This document shows, piece after piece, positions 1 through 5,152 of a DNA stretch of 6,137 bases. The first letter of the stretch is position 1. Every line of letters starts with the position of its first letter. The stretch is from contig JABSRR010000175.1 in NCBI GenBank assembly GCA_013215025.1, forward strand, positions 1 to 6,137, read 5' to 3'. Both the position numbers and the translations under genes were made by a program. Origin of the DNA: Pseudomonadales bacterium (GTDB lineage: Bacteria > Pseudomonadota > Gammaproteobacteria > Pseudomonadales > DT-91). The notes beneath the pieces are model-generated. The model was given only the letters and a program-made list of their open reading frames with translations, was not told the origin of the DNA and did no database searches.

Positions 1-53
1 CTTCATCTAATACTTGTAACGGCTTTAAGGCAAAGGCTGTTAGAGAAAAGCTA

Positions 54-521
54 TTAGTCAGCAACATGACGTAACAGCAGCCAAATCCGCTTACGAATAT
101 TTGCCACCCTGACCTGCCAGCGATAGTTGGGTTTATCGGCCACATAGGGGTAACGTAGCTGCAGGTCATTAATCTTTTCATAAATCGCAATCACAAGCGC
201 CTCGGTTGACTTACCGGCCCACGGCGCTAAATCACTGCCTTTAAGTGAAGGGTAGGCGGTAATTTTCGAGGCTTTCAACTTATTAAAATTAAAGCCCTGT
301 TTAGCCAAGCGCTGATACTCCTGCACCGACAACTTATCTATCACCTTGGCGAGCGGCACAGCATCTTTCGCCACCATATCAAGATACAATAAATTGTTTT
401 TTAGCTCGCCTACCAGCGCACGCGAGTCGCCTTTCGACTGGCTCAGCCAGCGACTAATGGCCTTCATCGCTTGGCCACCTGAAGCCAAAGCCTTTAATGC
501 TGTGGGTATTGAAACATCCAT
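54..521 (-). CDS. Hypothetical basic protein, 155 aa
   Basis: I do not recognise this protein. It opens with ATG at 519-521 and ends with TAA at 54-56. It has no signal peptide and no clear membrane segment, so it is probably cytoplasmic. It is rich in Lys and Arg and looks mostly helical: predicted helices lie around residues 5-27, 34-50 and 55-75, then a linker with aromatic and proline residues (about 88-101), a helix at 105-122, and a strongly basic C-terminal helix (about 134-152) containing RKR and ending in leucines. Only a weak AAGG sits very close to the ATG. A better ribosome binding site, AGGTGG at 475-480, lies 7 bases before an internal ATG at 467, so the true protein may start at residue 19. 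It follows yhjD on the same strand after 138 bases. The function is unknown. The reading frame looks real because it is long and uninterrupted and fits the co-directional layout. Confidence 0.62.
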   Translation of the reverse strand: MDVSIPTALKALASGGQAMKAISRWLSQSKGDSRALVGELKNNLLYLDMVAKDAVPLAKVIDKLSVQEYQRLAKQGFNFNKLKASKITAYPSLKGSDLAPWAGKSTEALVIAIYEKINDLQLRYPYVADKPNYRWQVRVANIRKRIWLLLRHVAD

Positions 522-549
522 TACCTTACTTACACGTTATTTTGTTATG

Positions 550-580
550 CACTTTTATCATTCACTTTTATCAGGCACTT
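550..580. repeat. Short direct repeat, 13-base period
   Basis: Two identical 11-base copies of CACTTTTATCA occur at 550-560 and 563-573, and a partial third copy, CACTT, sits in the same register at 576-580. They lie just upstream of the 155-aa gene, in the only non-coding stretch between it and yhjD. On the minus strand the unit reads TGATAAAAGTG. A TTGACT element (582-587 on the plus strand as AGTCAA) borders the array and could be a -35 box, but no convincing -10 box stands 16-18 bases from it. The array may be a protein-binding site or a promoter element. This is an inference from position only. Confidence 0.5.
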
Positions 581-659
581 CAGTCAAGCTAGATTTCATG
601 CCATCATCAACGACGGCTATTGTAACGGCATTTACACAGGCTCAGCCATGCCATTCTCG

Positions 660-1544
660 CTATTCTTGCGTTTGCGGCGCGTCGGCGGTTGCAATCCAAG
701 CCGCGCAGAACAGTATCAGACGTGAAAATAAGTAAAAGAAGGCCATTAAACCAATAATCGAGCCAAAAGCAGCCCCCGATGGCGAGCTGGCAAGCCGCGG
801 CAATAAAAATGTCATGGCAAACTTAATCAGCTCAAACCCTATCGCCGCTAACAGCGTGCCTTTGCATAAGGCCCAGCGATCAAATTTACGTCTTGGCAAG
901 ACCCAAAAAATCCACAAAAACATTAAAAAATTGGCCGCTAAAGAGATACTTAAAGCGATTAGCGTCAAAGCCGGCGCCAGCCAAGCAATCTCTGCCAGCC
1001 CCAATGCGTCTACCACAAGAGCCTGAGCTGAGCCTGCCACCGAAGTCAGCATCACTGTTAAAATTAACGCCGCTATCAATCCTGACAAGGCGATCAGATC
1101 TTTCACGCTTTGCCGCAGCCATGGCTCTTTATCACCCGCCTGCCGCGACCAGCTATCGCGTGTTTGCGCGCGTACCGCCTGACGCAAGTTAGCCATCCAG
1201 CTCACACCCGAATATGCAGCAATAGCCAAGCCACTCAAACCCACTGTAGTGCGCTGATCCACGGCGGTTTGCACGGCATTTTTAAAGGTGTCGGCCAGAT
1301 GCGGATCGGTTACACTTTGCGCAATCGTATCAATCAGCTGTGTCAGCAGCGCTTCATTGGCAGCCAACACAAAGCCTGCAGCCGCAAACAATACCATTAA
1401 AATAGGAATCAGCGATAAAAACGAAAAATAGGTGATTGCAGCACCAAATTGACTGCCCATGCGATCATCAAAGCGCGCAACAGCGCGCAGTAAGTGTTGA
1501 AATGTTGGCAGCGTCTGCAGCTGCCGTATCATCGAAGTTACCAT
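660..1544 (-). CDS. yhjD: YhjD/YihY (BrkB-type) family inner-membrane protein
   Basis: This is an integral inner-membrane protein of the YihY/YhjD (formerly 'ribonuclease BN') family. It is 294 residues long, close to the usual size. The N-terminal signature is clear: an amphipathic helix, then DRMGSQFGAAITYFSFLSL at about residues 27-45, leading into membrane segment 1 (about 38-60). Further hydrophobic segments lie at about 101-121, 148-170, 185-215, 228-248 and 260-285, which gives the six-helix layout of the family. The loop with WMANLRQAVRAQ (116-127) is typical of the YhjD branch. E. coli YhjD has been linked to lipid A/lipid IVA export in suppressor studies, but the molecular function of the family is unsettled, and the old RNase BN assignment is wrong. 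The ATG at 1544 has only a poor ribosome binding site (AGGT too close), and Met5 at 1532 is an alternative. The family call is secure. The symbol is a best match rather than proven orthology. Confidence 0.88.
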   Translation of the reverse strand: MVTSMIRQLQTLPTFQHLLRAVARFDDRMGSQFGAAITYFSFLSLIPILMVLFAAAGFVLAANEALLTQLIDTIAQSVTDPHLADTFKNAVQTAVDQRTTVGLSGLAIAAYSGVSWMANLRQAVRAQTRDSWSRQAGDKEPWLRQSVKDLIALSGLIAALILTVMLTSVAGSAQALVVDALGLAEIAWLAPALTLIALSISLAANFLMFLWIFWVLPRRKFDRWALCKGTLLAAIGFELIKFAMTFLLPRLASSPSGAAFGSIIGLMAFFYLFSRLILFCAAWIATADAPQTQE

Positions 1545-1722
1545 AGACCTACGCCAAAACCATAAGTAATCAGCTTACACTATATTCGCGCCGCTTGTGG
1601 AGACGAAAATCAAGCTCAGTCAATCGTTCTACTGCAAGCACAATCACTAAAAAGGCATCACTTAAGGGGCCATAAAAGGTATCACTCAAGTCTATGCTGC
1701 GAAATACCCAATGCTTACAGCT
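1545..1722. other. Intergenic region between phzF-like gene and yhjD
   Basis: This 178-base gap carries no open frame that looks like a gene. It should hold the yhjD promoter. On the minus strand a TATAGT sequence near 1578-1585 could serve as a -10 box, but I see no matching -35 box at normal spacing. The left-hand part of the phzF downstream region contains the near-tandem ATCACT repeats described separately. A GGC...GCC pair followed by T5 on the minus strand near 1650-1670 is too short a stem to call a terminator. Confidence 0.4.
1643..1690. repeat. Imperfect tandem repeat with three ATCACT cores
   Basis: Two 17-base units, AAAAGGCATCACTTAAG at 1650-1666 and AAAAGGTATCACTCAAG at 1674-1690, match at 15 of 17 positions and are spaced by 24 bases. 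A further ATCACT core stands at 1643-1648, so the hexamer occurs at 1643, 1657 and 1681. The array lies between the phzF-like stop and the yhjD start. It could be an operator (AGTGAT on the minus strand) for yhjD, or a decayed duplication. Nothing in the sequence shows which protein, if any, binds it. Confidence 0.45.
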
Positions 1723-2517
1723 CTAAAGCCAGCGCTGATCAATAACAATATGCCCGCTCAGATAAGGCACCGCACAGCCTGATATTAGCACCCGCTGATC
1801 ACGCAGCTCACAATATACTTTACCACCACGCGTCGATATTTGCTTAGCACTGAGAGTATGCTTGGCTAACACACTTGCCCAATACGGTGCTAGCTGGGTA
1901 AATGCAGAACCGGTGACCGAGTCTTCGTCTATCGCCGCTTTCGGTGCAAAAAAACGCAGTACAAAATCATAGTCCTCAGCAGGCGCCGTCACAATCACAC
2001 CACGCTGCGGTAGCTGGCGCAAATAATCATGCTGTGGCTGAAGGCTGGCTAACTGCTGTTCGCTATCGAGTACCACTAAAAAGTCCTCACCCACAAAACA
2101 CTGACTCGGTGAAACACCCAAACCCAAGCATAGCGGCTCAGGGGCATCGCATGGCTGTAATGGCTGCACCGGAAAATCCAAGCTAAAGCGTTCACCGTGT
2201 CGGCTGACGACCAACTCGCCCGACAGTGATTGAAAACGTATCTGCTCACCCGCATAGTTTAAATAGTGGAATAACACATACGCTGCCGCAAGCGTGGCGT
2301 GACCACAGAGCTTCACTTCACAATTTGGGGTAAACCAGCGAATCGCTACGCTGTCAGCCTCAACCAGCACAAACGCGGTTTCAGCAAGATTATTTTCTTC
2401 TGCAATAGCCTGCAGCGTTGCATCGGGCAGCCAATAGTCTAGCGGTATAACTGCCGCAGGGTTGCCCTCAAACGCTTGCTCAGCAAACGCATCAACTTGA
2501 TATATCGCCAGCTGCAT
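1723..2517 (-). CDS. PhzF-family isomerase/epimerase (YddE-like)
   Basis: This is a cytoplasmic PhzF-superfamily protein, which has the diaminopimelate-epimerase-like fold with two similar halves. The 264-residue length is normal. The N-terminal half carries VDAFAEQAFEGNPAAV (8-23), NNLAETAFV (42-50) and the CGHATLAAA motif (71-79). The C-terminal half carries EDSVTGSA (198-205) before LAPYW. Residues matching the PhzF active site (Glu45, His74, Asp208, Ser213 in Pseudomonas PhzF) are all present as Glu46, His73, Asp199 and Ser204, so the protein should be catalytically competent. Two positions differ from the common EDPVTGSAH form: Pro to Ser at 200 and His to Phe at 206. No other phenazine genes are nearby, so phenazine synthesis is not implied. 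The substrate of these stand-alone homologues is generally unknown. The ATG at 2517 has a weak AAGA five bases upstream. The gene lies 93 bases downstream of the thioesterase gene on the same strand. Confidence 0.9.
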   Translation of the reverse strand: MQLAIYQVDAFAEQAFEGNPAAVIPLDYWLPDATLQAIAEENNLAETAFVLVEADSVAIRWFTPNCEVKLCGHATLAAAYVLFHYLNYAGEQIRFQSLSGELVVSRHGERFSLDFPVQPLQPCDAPEPLCLGLGVSPSQCFVGEDFLVVLDSEQQLASLQPQHDYLRQLPQRGVIVTAPAEDYDFVLRFFAPKAAIDEDSVTGSAFTQLAPYWASVLAKHTLSAKQISTRGGKVYCELRDQRVLISGCAVPYLSGHIVIDQRWL

Positions 2518-2610
2518 AAAAATCTTGAACGTTAATCAGTTTCACATTTATAAACTGCATCTTAATAATACGCTTCTTAATAAACAGACTTGTAGCCTGA
2601 GCATGGTGGT

Positions 2611-3048
2611 TTATGCAGTAGCAGCTAACACAGTTTGGTGCACCGTCGCGATAGCGCAGAGCTGACCTTGTTGATTTTCAAAGCGTACCTCAACATCAAC
2701 AAACTTATCTGCTTTATGAGTCACTGTCGCCGTAATCAACACCATACCCGCCTTAACCGGCTTTTTATAATCAATCTCAAGCTTATGGGTTGCAAACAGA
2801 TCATCATCTGCAATGGTCGTTAACATGGCGGTGCCCGCCGCATAATCCGCCAGCGCTGAAAGATAGCCGCCAAATACCATACCGCCTCCTTGATACACAT
2901 CTTCACTGGCCTGCCATTCGATGCTTATCGAATTATCTTGCCATGCGGTGATTGGCGGTAAAGATAAAAAGTGTATATGCGGCGGCATCATATGTGGTAA
3001 TACATTTCCTGATACCGCGGCGTTTAGCGCTTGTTTCCATTTAGTCAT
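2611..3048 (-). CDS. PaaI-type hotdog-fold thioesterase
   Basis: This is a probable acyl-CoA thioesterase of the PaaI/YbgC-like 4HBT superfamily, expected to be a cytoplasmic hotdog-fold oligomer that hydrolyses an acyl- or aryl-CoA. The protein has 145 residues, typical for the family. The central helix motif is GGGMVFGGYLSALADYAAG (54-72), where Asp68 sits at the usual catalytic acid position. It is followed by the beta-sheet pattern HKLEIDYKKPVKAG (88-101), TATVTHKADKFVDVEVRF (106-123) and a final strand, LCAIATVHQTVL. The residue before GG, often His or Asn, is Phe59, so the catalytic detail may differ. I chose the ATG at 3048 because AAGGA (3055-3059) lies six bases upstream. An in-frame ATG at 3075 has no ribosome binding site. 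TATACA at 3065-3070 on the minus strand is a possible -10 box, but its -35 is weak. The substrate cannot be deduced. The phzF-like gene follows. Confidence 0.87.
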   Translation of the reverse strand: MTKWKQALNAAVSGNVLPHMMPPHIHFLSLPPITAWQDNSISIEWQASEDVYQGGGMVFGGYLSALADYAAGTAMLTTIADDDLFATHKLEIDYKKPVKAGMVLITATVTHKADKFVDVEVRFENQQGQLCAIATVHQTVLAATA

Positions 3049-3103
3049 ATTGCATCCTTGTTTATGTATAATCAATTTTTATCAAAGTAAAACCGTTAGC
3101 ATT

Positions 3104-3119
3104 CAACACTTGCGTGTTG
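3104..3119 (-). terminator. Perfect hairpin after the SpoIIAA-like gene
   Basis: CAACAC (3104-3109) and GTGTTG (3114-3119) form a perfect 6-bp stem with a 4-base loop. The stem begins one base beyond the TAA of the SpoIIAA-like gene. On the minus strand it is not followed directly by a T tract: the nearest is TTTT about 12 bases later. It is therefore at best a weak intrinsic terminator or an mRNA 3'-end stabiliser separating this gene from the thioesterase gene. Confidence 0.35.
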
Positions 3120-3120
3120 C

Positions 3121-3501
3121 CTACTGGCTTTCACTGTCATGGGTTTTTAGAAATTCTATGGCCGCATCTTTCTCTTCAAGTGGAAAGCATTTGATATCAA
3201 TATTTTTGAAAATTTTATCTTCAATACTGAGTATCTTTTTAAACCATTGTGTATCGGTTAATAGCGCATACTTTGAAATATTCGATGTGCCTACATCAAA
3301 TAGGTATTTTAACTCTTCAATAATTGCAGCAACTTCCACTCCTTTGAAATGATTCAGTTGCACGAAAAATACAATATGCTCATGCGCTTCAGCTTTGGCG
3401 CGAGCTTGATTGAGAGCTAATGCCATATCACTTTCTGTAATCTTGCTTGATATGGATATAGCAATTGCATTGTCGATGCCGATTTCTAAAAATTCCATCA
3501 T
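3121..3501 (-). CDS. SpoIIAA-like (STAS-fold) protein
   Basis: This is a small cytoplasmic protein of about 126 residues that fits the SpoIIAA-like family (formerly DUF3478), whose fold resembles the STAS domain of anti-sigma factor antagonists. The recognisable pattern is an N-terminal strand pair with SKITESDM (19-26), a buried strand, HIVFFVQL (42-49), a helix with FKGVEVAAIIEELKYLF (52-68), then SKYALLTDTQWFKKIL (76-91), matching the 'AVVTDKEWIR' block of the family, and a final IDIKCFPLEEKDAAIEFL (101-118). Members have been proposed to act in membrane-associated or partner-switching roles, but no firm function is known. There is no obvious phosphorylatable Asp-Ser pair as in true SpoIIAA. 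The start is ATG at 3501 (or the next ATG, 3498), with AAGGA at 3509-3513. A longer GTG start at 3537 has no ribosome binding site. The gene is visibly AT-rich and lies 64 bases below the lipoprotein gene, so co-transcription is possible. Confidence 0.75.
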   Translation of the reverse strand: MMEFLEIGIDNAIAISISSKITESDMALALNQARAKAEAHEHIVFFVQLNHFKGVEVAAIIEELKYLFDVGTSNISKYALLTDTQWFKKILSIEDKIFKNIDIKCFPLEEKDAAIEFLKTHDSESQ

Positions 3502-3565
3502 TTTTCTGTCCTTGTAATAGATTAAACTGCATAACACCTGCTGCGGATGCGTTCACGAAAAAGAC

Positions 3566-4591
3566 TTACCGTGTTGCTTCTATGCCTTTTGTTTCTGATA
3601 CGAGTTTTGAAAGCCTTATATTATCAACCCCCATCGGGGCATCAAACCACAGCTCATCTATATCAGAGCATGAATCACTTAGATCGAAAGTTTGAAACTT
3701 ATCATTGGAATCCGTGATAACGCCATCAAGTGTTATATCTACAAAATTTTGCATACCATCTTTAACGCAGGTAATTACTAAAGTTTGCTCATATGCGAAT
3801 ACAGTGCTGTATTCAGCTATATCCATTGAATAGACAGTGAATTTTTGATTGTTAGCCGCAGATAAGCTTGAACCAATGCCAGCATAAGCTAAATTAAGCC
3901 AAACATTATTTGTATCGTCTAGGTTTGCAATAGCAAAGCCGCAGTTTTGCGCTGGCGAAAATAAGTAACCCTCCCTTGTAAAAGGGGCATTTTCACAACG
4001 ACTACCCCCTGGCAAGGTCGCTGGCGAAAAGTCGATAGTGACTATGTCATCGTCAGTGACTTCTTCGTCAATAATTTCCTCTTCCGTGATCTCTTCAGAC
4101 ATGATGATGTAAGAGAAGCCACGAATCTCGCTGCCATTTTTATCAAAACGAATGGAAATTCTTGGGTTACGTCTTTGATCGGCAGTCAAATATTCGGCAA
4201 GCTCAAAACAGTATGCCTCTTTATCTTCGCTAGCGTTTATCCACTGTGAGGTAAACACTGAATTATCCTCAGAAGTGACGATAAATTGAATTTTACTGCC
4301 ATCGGGTGTGGTAAATTTATTGTTCGTTACCCGCACATTATTAACCTGTCCTATGGAGGATACTGGCCAATAATCTGCGAGTCTGAACGCCTCTTGTGCA
4401 TCTAAGGAAGCGACACTAGAACTGGCACCAACCCCTATAGCATTTTCTAGAGCAGGATCTGAGAGTCGGCAGTTACTCTCAAGCGCCTCTTCAGTAACTA
4501 CATCTAGATCTTCAATCTCTGGTACGCAGCCAGACATAAGCGTCAACAAACAGGGTAAAAATAATATAGCGTGTTTCTTCAATGAAAACAT
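3566..4591 (-). CDS. Putative outer-membrane lipoprotein, unknown function
   Basis: This is a 341-residue secreted lipoprotein. The N-terminus has the basic residues K5-K6, a hydrophobic stretch (8-19) and a lipobox-like LMSGC with the lipidated cysteine at 22. The +2 residue is Val rather than Asp, which favours sorting to the outer membrane. The mature part has an N-terminal domain (about 40-165), an intensely acidic hinge at 166-183 (runs of Glu and Asp), and a C-terminal domain (about 186-330). The C-terminal domain reads like a beta-sandwich, with GYLFSP, a middle FTVYSMDIA, ITCVKDGMQNFVDITLDG, and a terminal FDAPMGVDNIRL, a pattern seen in carbohydrate-binding-like jelly rolls of secreted bacterial proteins. 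Six cysteines besides Cys22 remain in the mature protein (41, 128, 199, 217, 275, 308), an even number that would allow disulfides. The ATG at 4591 has AAGGA seven bases upstream (4599-4603). The function is unknown, and surface binding is only an inference. Confidence 0.78.
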   Translation of the reverse strand: MFSLKKHAILFLPCLLTLMSGCVPEIEDLDVVTEEALESNCRLSDPALENAIGVGASSSVASLDAQEAFRLADYWPVSSIGQVNNVRVTNNKFTTPDGSKIQFIVTSEDNSVFTSQWINASEDKEAYCFELAEYLTADQRRNPRISIRFDKNGSEIRGFSYIIMSEEITEEEIIDEEVTDDDIVTIDFSPATLPGGSRCENAPFTREGYLFSPAQNCGFAIANLDDTNNVWLNLAYAGIGSSLSAANNQKFTVYSMDIAEYSTVFAYEQTLVITCVKDGMQNFVDITLDGVITDSNDKFQTFDLSDSCSDIDELWFDAPMGVDNIRLSKLVSETKGIEATR

Positions 4592-4598
4592 GAGCCCA

Positions 4599-4603
4599 TC
4601 CTT
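4599..4603 (-). promoter_or_regulatory. Ribosome binding site that decides the lipoprotein start
   Basis: AAGGA on the minus strand stands seven bases before the ATG at 4591. The open frame could be extended 28 codons to a TTG at 4675, but that codon lies inside the -35 box and has no ribosome binding site. The protein from 4591 begins directly with a textbook lipoprotein signal peptide. Confidence 0.8.
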
Positions 4604-4646
4604 AGTGTCTATTTTCAAAATTATTATGCGATCTATAGCTTTTAGG

Positions 4647-4675
4647 ATTAAAACAAATAGCACGACTAATGACAA
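4647..4675 (-). promoter_or_regulatory. Sigma70-type promoter of the lipoprotein gene
   Basis: On the minus strand TTGTCA (4670-4675, one mismatch to TTGACA) and TTTAAT (4647-4652, one mismatch to TATAAT) are separated by exactly 17 bases. Transcription would start near 4640 and give a leader of about 50 bases before the ATG at 4591. This is the best promoter match in the window. It may also serve the SpoIIAA-like gene downstream. Confidence 0.65.
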
Positions 4676-4811
4676 TTTTCTGGCTTGACCAGCTTAGAAA
4701 TAGGGTAGAAAAATAGGCATCGAAATGGCGCGTGAGCCTAAATGCATCTATGTTTAAGCTGATATCTCACATCTAGATTCAGTTTTTAGTGCAAAAAAAG
4801 GAGATTTTTCC
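4676..4811. promoter_or_regulatory. Divergent intergenic region
   Basis: This stretch separates the leftward lipoprotein gene from the rightward two-gene unit and must contain the promoter of the latter. A TTGACC hexamer at 4685-4690 resembles a -35 box, but no good -10 box stands 16-18 bases downstream. TAGATT at 4774-4779 is a possible -10 without a clear -35. The palindrome ATCTAGAT (4771-4778) could be a regulator half-site. The plus-strand ribosome binding site AAGGAG is at 4798-4803. Confidence 0.4.
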
Positions 4812-5105
4812 ATGAGTGAACCCATCATCAAAATGGATGCCGAGGGCAAGGCCTCGGTGATTAGCTACAACGTACCCGAGCCCACTTCATATTCAGGGCG
4901 CAATATTATTGAGCTTGAATTTGACGATGATATTTTTAACCAGGCCGCAAAACAAATTCCCGCTGGACGAAAAACACCACCCAGTGCCGAGGCACTCAAT
5001 ACCGCCCTAGATAATGCCCGCGAGTTTGGTGTGATTGATACCAGGGTATTGCCGAATATCGGGCATATTGGTATACGCAGCCCAGCGTTTACAGAGCGCC
5101 GCTAA
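4812..5105 (+). CDS. Hypothetical protein, 97 aa, first gene of a two-gene unit
   Basis: I do not recognise this protein. It starts at ATG 4812 with a strong AAGGAG eight bases upstream and ends with TAA at 5103-5105. It is soluble-looking, with no signal peptide, no membrane segment, no cysteine and no tryptophan. The N-terminal third has short beta-prone stretches (IIKMDAEGKASVISYNV) and a proline-rich turn, PEPTSYSG, at 22-29. An acidic strand follows (IIELEFDDDIF, 32-42), then a PAGRKTPPSAEAL segment (50-62), a helix ALDNAREFG (65-73), and a C-terminal tail, LPNIGHIGIRSPAFTERR. The next gene starts 47 bases later with its own ribosome binding site, so the two are probably co-transcribed. 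The protein may be a partner, chaperone or adaptor of the large protein that follows. That role is inferred from gene order alone. Confidence 0.75.
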   Translation: MSEPIIKMDAEGKASVISYNVPEPTSYSGRNIIELEFDDDIFNQAAKQIPAGRKTPPSAEALNTALDNAREFGVIDTRVLPNIGHIGIRSPAFTERR

Positions 5106-5141
5106 TGCATGCGCCGTCACAGGGAAATATTAAACGCTCAT

Positions 5142-5146
5142 AAGGA
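5142..5146 (+). promoter_or_regulatory. Ribosome binding site of the large right-edge gene
   Basis: AAGGA stands six bases before the ATG at 5153. This fixes the start of the truncated right-hand gene, which runs open to the window edge. Confidence 0.75.
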
Positions 5147-5152
5147 ACTAAG

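Noticed and set aside
1..74. Possible C-terminal end of a plus-strand gene entering from the left edge
   Set aside because: Two plus-strand frames run from the edge to stops at 57 and 74, but so few codons are visible that neither can be supported.
346..735. Open frame on the plus strand overlapping the 155-aa gene and the end of yhjD
   Set aside because: It lies antisense to two better-supported genes, has no ribosome binding site and gives a composition unlike a real protein.
814..1400. Several open frames on both strands inside yhjD
   Set aside because: These are shadows of the membrane-protein gene in other frames. The yhjD frame carries clear family motifs through the whole stretch.
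1645..1672. Possible intrinsic terminator after the phzF-like gene (GGC...GCC followed by T5 on the minus strand)
   Set aside because: Only about three base pairs of stem close a long loop, too weak for a terminator call.
1723..3048. A phenazine or phenylacetate pathway cluster, suggested by the PhzF and PaaI family names
   Set aside because: Only one member of each broad superfamily is present and no other pathway gene is nearby. The family names do not imply the pathways.
2921..3352. Plus-strand open frame across the thioesterase and SpoIIAA-like genes
   Set aside because: It is antisense to two recognisable genes and crosses their intergenic hairpin, and its translation shows no domain.
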